A stretch of 64,000 bases of DNA. Origin: an uncultured Bacillota bacterium (GTDB taxonomy: Bacteria; Bacillota_I; Bacilli_A; RFN20; CAG-288). The stretch spans positions 133,481-197,480 of the forward strand of contig CASDOO010000010.1 in assembly GCA_949282275.1 (NCBI GenBank). Reading direction: 5' to 3'. Both the position numbers and the translations under genes were made by a program. Below are positions 18,498-26,250 of this stretch, in pieces. The number at the start of each line of letters is the position of its first letter. Position 1 is the first letter of the stretch. The notes under the pieces were generated by a model. It did no database searches. It was not told the DNA's origin and was given only the letters and a program-made list of their open reading frames with translations.

Positions 18498-20016
18498 TAG
18501 CAAAAAGAAGACGGAAGTCGTTCCCGCCTTCGACTACGAAAATGCCAAGGAACTTCTCAAGGTCAAGCATCTGAAGCAGTACTTCCGCTTCAAGAATGCC
18601 GGCTCGAAGTACCTTAAGGCGGTCCATGACGTTTCCTTCACTGTCTATAAGGGAGAGGTCTTCGGTCTTGTCGGCGAGTCCGGATGCGGAAAGACGACGA
18701 CCGGAAGGGACATCCTCAAGCTTTACAAGATCACCTCCGGCGATATTTGGCTCGATGGCGTCCGCATCGCTGCCGGCACGCGCTGGAACGAGAAGGAAAT
18801 CAAGTTCACCAATATCCGCCTGAGGAAATACCTCAAGGAATTCCCGAAGAAGAAGGCCACTGCCATTGCCGCCTTGGCCGAAAGCTATGCCAACGAGTTC
18901 GACGAGGACTTCAATCCTTCCAGGCTTGCTTCCCTGAAGGCCTCCGACAAGGACAACGACAACGACGTCAGCATCATCCAGTCCAAGAAAGCCTATCTGG
19001 AACGCTATGAGAAGCTTCTTGCCGACCTTGAGAAGGAAAGGGAAGAAAGAATCCAAAACGCCAAGGAAATCAGCAAGACCCAAAGGGAGAAGATCATCCA
19101 GGCACGCAAGGACGACAAGGACTATGCCAAGCGCATTTCCGAAATCGCCGTGAAGGAATACATCGAATCCCACAAGGAAGAAATGGACGTCATCCAATCC
19201 TACGAGGAAAAGCTCGGAAAGGAGACGGATGAAAGGAAAAGGGAATTCCTTGAAACCTGGATCGCGGACAAGAAGAAGGTCTATGATGAAGGCCTTGCCA
19301 AGGCCAAGGCGACAAGCCTTCCCAACAAGGTCCAGATGATCTTCCAGGATCCGATTGCCTCCCTTGATCCGCGTATGACCGTCCGGAGCATCATCTCCGA
19401 AGGTCTGGTCATCCAGGGCGTCCACGATCAGAAATACATCAACGACGAAGTCAGCCGCGTCCTGAAGCTCGTCGGCCTCGTTCCGGAACATGCCAACCGC
19501 TATCCCCACGAGTTCTCCGGCGGACAGAGACAGAGAATCGGTATCGCCAGGGCCATCATCATGAAACCGGAACTCATCGTTGCCGATGAACCGGTCTCCG
19601 CCCTTGACGTCTCTATCCAGGCCCAGGTCATCAACCTTCTCAACGACCTGAGAAAGAACCTTGGCCTGACCATCATCTTCATCGCCCACAATCTCTCCGT
19701 CGTCAAGTACTTCTGCGACCGTATCGCCGTCATGTACTTCGGCAATCTCGTTGAGCTTGCCACTTCCGACGAACTCTTTGCCCACCCGCTCCACCCCTAT
19801 ACCAAGTCCCTTCTCTCCGCCGTCCCCTATCCCGATCCCAACATCGAATCGGAGAGAAAGAGAATCCTCTACAATCCGGCCCAGGCCCATGACTATTCCA
19901 AGCAGAAGCCGACCATGAGGGAACTTGAAAAGGGCCACTTCGTCCTCTGCAATGACGAGGAGGAGGAACGCTACCGCAAGGAGCTCCTCGAGCAGAAATC
20001 CGTCTATGCCAAATAA
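18490..20016 (+). CDS. oppF: Oligopeptide ABC transporter ATPase OppF with about 170-residue coiled-coil insertion
   Basis: 508 residues from ATG 18490. The frame is open further upstream, but GGAGGTGAAGACA places the ribosome binding site just before this ATG. Walker A GESGCGKT is near residue 62. The Q-loop FQDPIASLDP is at about 286, where about 110 would be normal. The signature FSGGQRQR, Walker B LIVADEPVSALD and the H-loop FIAHNLS follow. The insertion, residues about 105-275, is a Lys/Glu coiled coil (LADLEKEREERIQNAKEISK) placed before the Q-loop, whereas in OppD it is after it. The two insertions may pair with each other or with a cytosolic partner. The C-terminal HPLHPYTKSLLSAVP motif is standard. 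Confidence 0.95.
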   Translation: MSDSKKKTEVVPAFDYENAKELLKVKHLKQYFRFKNAGSKYLKAVHDVSFTVYKGEVFGLVGESGCGKTTTGRDILKLYKITSGDIWLDGVRIAAGTRWNEKEIKFTNIRLRKYLKEFPKKKATAIAALAESYANEFDEDFNPSRLASLKASDKDNDNDVSIIQSKKAYLERYEKLLADLEKEREERIQNAKEISKTQREKIIQARKDDKDYAKRISEIAVKEYIESHKEEMDVIQSYEEKLGKETDERKREFLETWIADKKKVYDEGLAKAKATSLPNKVQMIFQDPIASLDPRMTVRSIISEGLVIQGVHDQKYINDEVSRVLKLVGLVPEHANRYPHEFSGGQRQRIGIARAIIMKPELIVADEPVSALDVSIQAQVINLLNDLRKNLGLTIIFIAHNLSVVKYFCDRIAVMYFGNLVELATSDELFAHPLHPYTKSLLSAVPYPDPNIESERKRILYNPAQAHDYSKQKPTMRELEKGHFVLCNDEEEERYRKELLEQKSVYAK

Positions 20017-20488
20017 CGAGGAGAGAGACGACGAAGTCTTCCCCAAGCAGAAGGAGGAAAGAAAGCCCCTCTTCACCAAGTCCTTCTTCATCGGGCTTGC
20101 CATCTCCATTGCCGTTGCCGGTCTCATCGCCGGCCTCATCGCCATCATCGAGATCTATGGCATCGGAAGGAAGGCCGATCCCTACCTCTACCTCATTCTC
20201 GTGGATTCCTTCTCCGTCAGCGGCTTGATGATGATGCTCTTCTACCTCTTCGTCCTCGTCAGCCGCCGGGGCGTCTTCGATGCCTTGGTCTATGGCGTCA
20301 AGGTTGCCTTCTACACGATCTTCTTCAAGGACCTGAGGGATTCCAAGCTTCCTCGGACCTATGCCGACTATAGGGCAATGAGGGCGGACAAGGAACATGC
20401 CGGCGTGAGTTATGTCTTCTTTGCCGGAATTCTCTTCCTTGTCATCGCGCTCATACTTCTCATTCCGTATTATCAGACTCGACCCTGA
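20006..20488 (+). CDS. DUF3899-like small membrane protein of the opp operon
   Basis: 160 residues from ATG 20006, which overlaps the oppF stop by 11 nt. A charged cytosolic N-terminus (about 25 residues, ending KEERKPLF) is followed by two TM segments, then a pattern (VDSFSVSGLMMMLFY, SRRGVFDALVYGVK) that recalls DUF3899. A charged loop and a last TM end at YYQTRP. Function is unknown. Translational overlap with oppF argues for a part in, or assembly of, the Opp complex. I assign the family with moderate confidence from the GVFD-containing segment. Confidence 0.65.
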   Translation: MPNNEERDDEVFPKQKEERKPLFTKSFFIGLAISIAVAGLIAGLIAIIEIYGIGRKADPYLYLILVDSFSVSGLMMMLFYLFVLVSRRGVFDALVYGVKVAFYTIFFKDLRDSKLPRTYADYRAMRADKEHAGVSYVFFAGILFLVIALILLIPYYQTRP

Positions 20489-20514
20489 GTCCAAATAAAG
20501 AAAAGGAGAAAGAC

Positions 20515-22278
20515 ATGAAAAGCAAAATGTTTCGTTTCCTTGCCGGATTGCTGATGCTCGGATTCGTCTCCGGATGCGTCAACAATGGCGGAGGGGACAG
20601 CACGACCTCCTCGACGGCGGGTGGCTCAAACAGCACGACGCAGACGACAACGCAGACGACGACGTCCGCCGCAGCGGATGCCGACATCACAAATGCGGAC
20701 CTCGAAAAGGCCCAGACGACCTACCTCGACGAGAACGGCGTGGAGCAGGCACTCAACATGAACACCCTCTACTCCAACAAGAATGCCCCGCATCTCAATC
20801 CCCTTGGCGACCAGCATGTCTTCGTCGCCCCCTTCAGCTTCGTCAAGAACCCCAACGATCCCAGGGATACCATCAATCCGACGGACGAACTTCTCAACCA
20901 TATCCGCCTGACCTTCAACGGGACCGAAGAGGAGCTTGCCGCCGTCGGAGCCGAAGGCATCTATTCCGTTTCGGAGTTCTATCAGAAATCCAGCTATGGC
21001 CTTGCCAACTTCGAGGCCTACGTCATGCCGACCTGGATCCAGTATGAGGGAACGGCCAAGGATTTCGAGGCCTACGCCGGACAGAACGCCGGCATCAGTG
21101 CCGCCCAGTATTGCCGCGATTGGTACATCAAGGAATACAACAAGGCCAATCATGGCGTTCTTGGCGAAGATGCCGAAAGCATCGACTTCTTCGATGCCGA
21201 CAAGGATGGCTTCATCGACCTGATGTGGGTCGTCTATGCCTATCCCTATACGAGTGGCGATACCAGCTTCTGGTGGGCTTATGTCACCTATACTGGCCAG
21301 ATGGCCAATCCGACCACGCCGACGGTCAAGACCTTAGGCTGGGCTTCGACGCAGTTCATGACGGAAGCCTTCAACGGCTATGATCCCCATACCTTTATCC
21401 ACGAGACCGGACATACCTTCGGCCTTGATGACTACTATGACTACAACAACACTTGGAAGCCGGTTGCCAGCGTCGACTACATGGATCAGAACATGGGCGA
21501 CCACAATGCCTTCTCCAAGTTCTCCCTCGGATGGACACAGCCTTGGGTCCTCAAGGAAGAGGATCTCGAAGGCGACAAGACGGCCGTCATCACGCTTCGT
21601 GCCTTTACCAATTCCGGCGATTGCCTTGTCCTTGCCTCACCCAATTACAACAACACCGCCTTTGACGAATACTTCATCCTCGAGCTTGTCGGTCCGACCG
21701 GCCTTGCCGAAAGGGACTACAAGAACGGCTACCAGAACACGAAGGGATTCACCGTTCCGGGAATCCGCATCTTCCATGTCGATGCCAGGGCCTATGGCGG
21801 ACCTGTCACGCATGACAACTACTATACCGATGCCGACAAACTCGGACAGACGGGTACGGACATGCGCGTGAGCAACACCTGGGGTGGCGGAAGACAGGGT
21901 CTCCAGCTGGATGGCGACTACTTCCCTCTCGAGGACAATGGCAGCGTCACGCCGAGCTACATGCCTCTTCTTTCCATCGTCGAAGCCACCATCAAGGACA
22001 CGAACTGGACCAACAGCAGCAGCTACAGTGCCTCCAACAGCTCTCTCTTCACCAAGGGAACCCGACTCAATCTGACCGAGAGCTCCAACTGGTGCACGAC
22101 CTACATGCCTTCCAAGACCAATCTCTGGAACAAGGCATGCCAGACGACCGGATGGACGGGAAACACCAAGCAGTACACCATCGATGAGGACTGCCGTGCC
22201 AACTATCGCATCCGCGTCCTGGATATCCAGGAAGATCCGGAATACGGCTACACGGCCCAAGTCCAGATCACGCTCTAA
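20515..22278 (+). CDS. M6-family (immune inhibitor A-like) metalloprotease lipoprotein
   Basis: 587 residues. A lipoprotein signal ends VSGC, followed by a Ser/Thr linker to about residue 60. The protease domain contains HETGHTFGLDD with zinc ligands His296, Glu297 and His300 and downstream Asp305 or 306, then a VDYMDQNMGDHNAFSKF segment with the Met-turn and the usual M6 KFSLGW sequence. The C-terminal third is beta-rich. It would be a cell-surface endopeptidase. AAAGGAGAAAG precedes ATG 20515, 27 bp after the DUF3899-like gene, so it is the last gene of the opp operon. It plausibly releases peptides for OppA. Confidence 0.9.
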   Translation: MKSKMFRFLAGLLMLGFVSGCVNNGGGDSTTSSTAGGSNSTTQTTTQTTTSAAADADITNADLEKAQTTYLDENGVEQALNMNTLYSNKNAPHLNPLGDQHVFVAPFSFVKNPNDPRDTINPTDELLNHIRLTFNGTEEELAAVGAEGIYSVSEFYQKSSYGLANFEAYVMPTWIQYEGTAKDFEAYAGQNAGISAAQYCRDWYIKEYNKANHGVLGEDAESIDFFDADKDGFIDLMWVVYAYPYTSGDTSFWWAYVTYTGQMANPTTPTVKTLGWASTQFMTEAFNGYDPHTFIHETGHTFGLDDYYDYNNTWKPVASVDYMDQNMGDHNAFSKFSLGWTQPWVLKEEDLEGDKTAVITLRAFTNSGDCLVLASPNYNNTAFDEYFILELVGPTGLAERDYKNGYQNTKGFTVPGIRIFHVDARAYGGPVTHDNYYTDADKLGQTGTDMRVSNTWGGGRQGLQLDGDYFPLEDNGSVTPSYMPLLSIVEATIKDTNWTNSSSYSASNSSLFTKGTRLNLTESSNWCTTYMPSKTNLWNKACQTTGWTGNTKQYTIDEDCRANYRIRVLDIQEDPEYGYTAQVQITL

Positions 22279-22287
22279 ATCAAAAAG

Positions 22288-22420
22288 AAAACTGCCGCAC
22301 ATTGTCGTAACCCCCTATGATGGGACCATGCAGGGGAATGGGAAGGAACAAAGGCCTTCCCATCCTTCCTTGACAAAACAGGCCCGACGAGAGGGATTGC
22401 TTCAAAGGCGGCAGTTTTTG
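22288..22420 (+). terminator. Multi-stem structured 3' element ending in a T-run
   Basis: AAAACTGCCGC (22288-22298) pairs perfectly with GCGGCAGTTTT (22408-22418), closing a 109-nt interior. The interior holds CCCCT/AGGGG (22312-22316 with 22332-22336) and TGGGAAGG/CCTTCCCA (22339-22346 with 22355-22362). GTTTTTG follows the closing strand. It begins 9 bp after the protease stop. This is more elaborate than an ordinary terminator and might be a structured RNA or a small palindromic insertion. Confidence 0.6.
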
Positions 22421-22974
22421 TTTGAAATCTATTGACGGAGTCACCCTTTTGAAAAATCCGACAAGTATTCTTCTTTTTTAGGCCTCATCAATGGCATGTA
22501 TTTTATCGAATCGTGTATTCAGGTCTGCCTTGCGTTTGTCGTTTCGATTATGAGAATCTCGTTTCACGATCGGATGGAAAAAGAGCGGATTCCTTTGCCT
22601 ATTTTGGGGCTGTTCCCGGCAACATCCTTTTCGCCGCGGCCTTGGGAAAGGCTTTGTCTTTTTCTTGTCAAAACCTTGATTCTTTTTGCCATGGAAAAGG
22701 AGGAGGAATCCACAGGATCGTGATGGTGTTTGTGGTTTTGTTTACTGGTCCACATGAATGGGACGTTCAGCAAGCAAGCTTTATTCGGAGATGATGTCGA
22801 AAGACAAACAAAGTCTGGAAATAAGCGCTTTCATGAATTTGAGAAAGGGATTGCTAATTTTTGAAAATCCAAGAAAAAAGAAAGCTTTTGTACGCAATGC
22901 ATGACCTTTGATGCGTTTTCTTTTGGCTGACGTTTTTCTACAATTCCCTCATTCAAAGAAAGGAACGCACGATT
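22421..22974 (+). other. Long intergenic region without a convincing gene
   Basis: About 550 bp. Short open frames exist on both strands (for example 22496-22723 plus) but lack ribosome binding sites and the codon use of the neighbours. The recognisable contents are a cre-like half-perfect site (22820-22833) and a weak -10 TACAAT (22939-22944) for the following lipoprotein gene. Confidence 0.6.
22820..22833 (+). promoter_or_regulatory. cre-like operator upstream of a lipoprotein gene
   Basis: AATAAGCGCTTTCA has a perfect right half and centre of the cre core (AGCGCTTTCA), with mismatches only in the first three bases. It is about 105 bp before the -10 box. It resembles the two sites at 8884 and 8952. 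Confidence 0.4.
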
Positions 22975-24591
22975 ATGAAAGCGAAAAGTCTACTTTTGTT
23001 ATTTCCCATCTGTCTTTTGGCATCCTGCGAGAGCACTCTTGCTTCCTCGACAGGTGGCGAATCCACATCCGGAACCTCGGTATCCTCATTGTTGTCTTCG
23101 AGCAGTTCAGAGAGTGAGCCAATCACACCTACCGTGGATTTGGCCAAGGAATCGCTGGAAAAGCTCCTGTCGACGGATATTCTTACCTATACGTATACGG
23201 TGAGGAACTATCAGGATAGCTATCTGGACGGCAGTGTCAGCAAGAATGCTCGGCAGACCATTATGGGCCACAGCCATCTTGATGCCTTTGAGGCAGAAGT
23301 CGTCTATGAAGAGCTTTCCGGTGTCATGGAACCGGAGGTCGTCTCTTCTTCGCCGGGTAGGATGGCATCCTACAATCTTGATGAGGAGACGTATATCTAT
23401 GGCCTTGTGAGCGATACGCCATCTGAGAATGATTTCGTCCAGATCCTTGAACGCAATCGCTATAGCACCGTCAATCAGACAGAAGAGATGATCTATTCTT
23501 CGCTTATCGAGAATGCCCTTACGGGACTCACGGACCTTGATAGTCTTTTCCCCGCCTCCTACGGCTATACCCTCAATGACCCTGCCATTGAAGAGGAAGA
23601 GGACGGATTCCTCATCACCTTGTCGGCAACGGCAGAAGAATCCGGGTATTATGCGAGGGAGGAACAGTCCATCTCCGTTCTTCTCGACAAGTATTCGGGA
23701 GCCATTAAGGAAGTCGCCTCCTCTTCTTTCGTTTACGACATGGGTTATACAGGCGATAGCCATGAAGAAGGCGCCAATGGCTACAATACGGCATCCTTGA
23801 TCATCGAAGAGACCGGGGAAAGGTCAAAAGCCGAGATTGCGACATTGGATTACTCTTCCATGCCCGATTCGCAAATACAGTCTTTCGTTTACGAAGTTCC
23901 GGAGGTTGCCGCAGGCGATATCCCCGAGGAGAAGGTCTTGGAAATCTTCGCCAACATCAAGGCCTATGCCAAGGGAACGAACAAGGATAGCTTTACTGTC
24001 GATACGAGCGGTTTGTTGGATACCACGACTTTCGAGAATATGCCTCCGGCAAAGGGCGTCGGCGAAGCCATTCTCTATGAGGACGACCTCTATGTCAGCA
24101 CCGTCGAGTATACCTTCGAGGAAGAAAGCGGACTGGATCCGACAACGCAAGTGACACGCGCAGAGGCCAAAGACGATGGCATTCATTCCCTTGCCAATGG
24201 CTATGAAAGCGTCATACCTCCGGAACAGGTGACGGAGATGGCGACCTACTTCACGCCCGGCCCATTCACGGCAACGATGGGAACGGGAATCTACGCCGTC
24301 CAGGAGGTTGCGACGACAGGCTTCGGGAAAACCGAAAGCGAATTCGCCACGAGCGAAAGCCAGCTTCTCGAGGCCAAGAAGGAAGGCGATACCATCACCA
24401 TCCATTTCACCTCTTCCAGCGTTGGCGTTTTCTCCAATTCCGCCTACGATATCACCATCACGATTGTCGATGACTTCCTGACGAAGTTCGAGGTCGACAA
24501 CGAAAATGGGGCGACGGATTTTTCCGAAGCCTCCTACACCTACGAAGTCCACAATCTTACAAAGGGGAACCCGCTTCCGAGAGAAGGGTAG
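22975..24591 (+). CDS. Secreted lipoprotein of unknown function
   Basis: 538 residues. The signal peptide ends LLASC, followed by a Ser/Thr/Gly linker to about residue 48 (SVSSLLSSSSSES). The remainder is acidic, with alternating strands and no Cys. Two stretches about 230 residues apart look alike (SYTYEVHN near the end, LTYTYTVRNYQ near residue 72), suggesting a repeated beta-rich module like LolA/outer-surface-type lipid- or ligand-binding folds, though this is only a visual impression. AAAGGA lies before ATG. Single-gene unit ended by the terminator at 24607. Confidence 0.75.
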   Translation: MKAKSLLLLFPICLLASCESTLASSTGGESTSGTSVSSLLSSSSSESEPITPTVDLAKESLEKLLSTDILTYTYTVRNYQDSYLDGSVSKNARQTIMGHSHLDAFEAEVVYEELSGVMEPEVVSSSPGRMASYNLDEETYIYGLVSDTPSENDFVQILERNRYSTVNQTEEMIYSSLIENALTGLTDLDSLFPASYGYTLNDPAIEEEEDGFLITLSATAEESGYYAREEQSISVLLDKYSGAIKEVASSSFVYDMGYTGDSHEEGANGYNTASLIIEETGERSKAEIATLDYSSMPDSQIQSFVYEVPEVAAGDIPEEKVLEIFANIKAYAKGTNKDSFTVDTSGLLDTTTFENMPPAKGVGEAILYEDDLYVSTVEYTFEEESGLDPTTQVTRAEAKDDGIHSLANGYESVIPPEQVTEMATYFTPGPFTATMGTGIYAVQEVATTGFGKTESEFATSESQLLEAKKEGDTITIHFTSSSVGVFSNSAYDITITIVDDFLTKFEVDNENGATDFSEASYTYEVHNLTKGNPLPREG

Positions 24592-24606
24592 ACACTAATA
24601 AAAGAT

Positions 24607-24642
24607 AGCCCTGCCAGGAATTAGGCCATGGCAGGGCTTTTC
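24607..24642 (+). terminator. Rho-independent terminator after the lipoprotein gene
   Basis: AGCCCTGCCA (24607-24616) pairs perfectly with TGGCAGGGCT (24629-24638), 12-nt loop, followed by TTTTCCTT. It lies 15 bp after the stop at 24591 and just ahead of the convergent PIN toxin gene. Confidence 0.85.
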
Positions 24643-24659
24643 CTTGTCCTAAGTTGAAA

Positions 24660-25145
24660 CTAGGAAACCAAAACGGCAAATCCCCACCTGTTCCACAAAG
24701 TAAACGTAGGCAATAAAACGGACATTAAAATCCAGATAGCTTTTTCAAAAAATTCTTTTGGCAGGAGGGCCGGGACTGAAGAACCGGTGAAATCCTTCTT
24801 GTTTCTTGTCACAATATAATTCGCCTCCAAACGATTTGCGATAGCATCCACAACAGCATCTTCAAAAACCTTTAACTCCTTGGTTAATGCAATTTGAATG
24901 TCAATAGGTTGGACATCGGCAAGGGAAACTATTTCACTCAGTTTTTCGATTTGCTCTTTTGCATAATCAATCGATCCAGTGTGCTTTCGCAAAATGTAAT
25001 AAACATCCGTTGTTGCAGAAACTGAAAAAAGACATTCGATGTTCTTTTCAAAAGATTCGCATACAACCTTGAACGAATCGCTAAAAAAGGGCTGCCGCCT
25101 TTGAAGAATATCCACGACAATATTGGTATCCAAAAGTATTTTCAT
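24660..25145 (-). CDS. PIN-domain toxin (VapC-like ribonuclease)
   Basis: 161 residues. It starts MKILLDTNIVVD with the first acidic metal ligand (Asp6), continues to KVFEDAVVDAIANR with the middle acidic pair, and then to NYIVTRNKKDF with the last Asp. Together these are the PIN RNase motifs. A hydrophobic tail of about 25 residues after FFEKAIW is extra to the domain and could be a frame extension from lost sequence. The start overlaps the antitoxin stop by 4 nt (ATGA). VapC-type toxins cut tRNA or rRNA when the antitoxin is degraded. Confidence 0.85.
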   Translation of the reverse strand: MKILLDTNIVVDILQRRQPFFSDSFKVVCESFEKNIECLFSVSATTDVYYILRKHTGSIDYAKEQIEKLSEIVSLADVQPIDIQIALTKELKVFEDAVVDAIANRLEANYIVTRNKKDFTGSSVPALLPKEFFEKAIWILMSVLLPTFTLWNRWGFAVLVS

Positions 25146-25363
25146 TGTCTGGAAAGCCGCTCTTTACGAAGAGCATCCTCATCTATTTCGACATCGGACG
25201 GAATGGTCCCGACAAGGCTTTTTAGTATTTCGATTTTGTTTACTTTCGGACTTGTAAGACGTGCAATCTGCTTTCCGTTTTTCAAGATGATGATTTCTCT
25301 GTCTGCGGCCATTTCAAGATATCGGCCAAGGTTATTTTTAAGTTCTGTTGCAGTGATGACCAT
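25142..25363 (-). CDS. Phd/YefM-type antitoxin
   Basis: 73 residues from ATG 25363. An upstream in-frame start (25399) is possible but the AAGGGGGGGG ribosome binding site precedes 25363. Residues 1-50 match the Phd/YefM DNA-binding fold (VITATELKNNLGRYLEMA, then IIILKNGKQIARLTSP). The acidic C-terminus (DVEIDEDALRKERL) would wrap the PIN toxin. Such antitoxins repress their own operon. The downstream toxin overlaps it by 4 nt. Confidence 0.85.
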   Translation of the reverse strand: MVITATELKNNLGRYLEMAADREIIILKNGKQIARLTSPKVNKIEILKSLVGTIPSDVEIDEDALRKERLSRQ

Positions 25364-25609
25364 TTTATTCCCCCCCCTTCTGTGTATAGTTTTAATCATT
25401 CAATTTAAAAAGGGCAACAATAAAAGATGAAAAAAGATGTACGATAAAAAACGTCCAAAATATAACCGCTCTCTGTAAAAAATACGAGGTATCAGTATGC
25501 TTTCAAGTAACAAACATGTTTTTAGGCAATCCAAGGAAAATGTGCTCATTAATCGAATGTTGGATTTACTGCCTGGTCCATCGACATCCGTCAAGACGAT
25601 CCAAATCCT
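25364..25609. other. AT-rich spacer between the antitoxin gene and the permease remnant
   Basis: About 245 bp, more AT-rich than the flanking genes. It must hold the promoter of the toxin/antitoxin pair near 25378-25420 on the minus strand, though no clear -35/-10 pair stands out. No other gene is supported. Confidence 0.5.
25370..25377 (-). repeat. G8 homopolymer inside the antitoxin ribosome binding site
   Basis: Eight C on the plus strand, read on the minus strand as AGAAGGGGGGGGAATAAA just before ATG 25363. The Shine-Dalgarno of the toxin/antitoxin pair is therefore a simple repeat whose length can slip, changing the spacing to the start codon. Confidence 0.6.
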
Positions 25610-26032
25610 CTATTTCTCCTCCAGGACATCGATAGGCTTTTCCACAAGCGCCCTGCGAGCGGCAAGGAGGGAGACGATGACGGCAACGCCGATGAGGAGG
25701 AGAAACAGGGCAAGGATAGTCAGCCCGTTCAAAGAGAAGAGGGGGAAATAATACACAAAACGATTGATGCAGGTGGCCAAGATTCCTATGCGGGCGAGGG
25801 TGATAACCAGTTCCGCAAGTCCAATGATCAGGGAAGATTCCAGGACGAGAAGCATCAAAGCGCCCTTGGATGCTCCCATGGTCCTGTAGAGCCCGAGGCT
25901 TCTTTCCGCAGCCTTGACGTTGGCATAGAAGAGATTCAGGGCGACAAGGAAATGGATGAGGAGGAAGATGGCGACAATGCCCCAGATGAGGATTCGGATA
26001 TACGACTCGCCGAAGAAACCCGCTGCTTTGCG
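25610..26032 (-). pseudogene. C-terminal remnant of an FtsX-like ABC transporter permease
   Basis: The minus-strand frame is open from a TGA (26033-26035) to the stop at 25610, 140 codons. It reads as the last part of an FtsX/MacB permease: a TM (RILIWGIVAIFLLIHFLVAL), the coupling segment NVKAAERSLGLYRTMGASK, two more TM segments, and the usual end ARRALVEKPIDVLEEK. The N-terminal half, the first TM, the extracellular domain and any partner ATPase gene are absent. No start codon with a ribosome binding site is found, so this is a decayed gene. Confidence 0.85.
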
Positions 26033-26250
26033 TCATCAGTATAGCCTGATGATATTTTGTTAGCGCCCCGGGATTGTTCTAATCGTGGTCGTTGTGCTCC
26101 AGCCCTTTCAGAAGGGGAGTTACGCACTATCCTTGGAACCAAGAAAAAAGATTTATGCATTCTCCAGGGTAAAACGTCAGCAGTTTCTACCTATCACATA
26201 TATCAAAAGCAGGGTCTTCCATATTTAAGAAGGAGGCCAAACAAGAAGGA
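26033..26250. other. Unassigned spacer at the break point of the permease remnant
   Basis: About 220 bp that match neither neighbour. A 68-codon plus-strand frame (26057-26263) and a minus-strand frame (25936-26160) cross it but have no ribosome binding site and unusual codon use. It probably marks the junction of a deletion or insertion. Confidence 0.4.

Noticed and set aside
13983..18503. A 1506-codon open frame on the minus strand opposite oppB-oppD
   Set aside because: It is the mirror of strongly biased codons in the true genes (few TTA, CTA, TCA on the sense strand). It has no start signal and its translation is low-complexity acidic sequence. Similar shadows lie opposite 9181-11055, 11129-13852 and 28137-33932.
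22496..22723. 75-codon plus-strand frame in the intergenic region
   Set aside because: No ribosome binding site, atypical codons, no recognisable domain.
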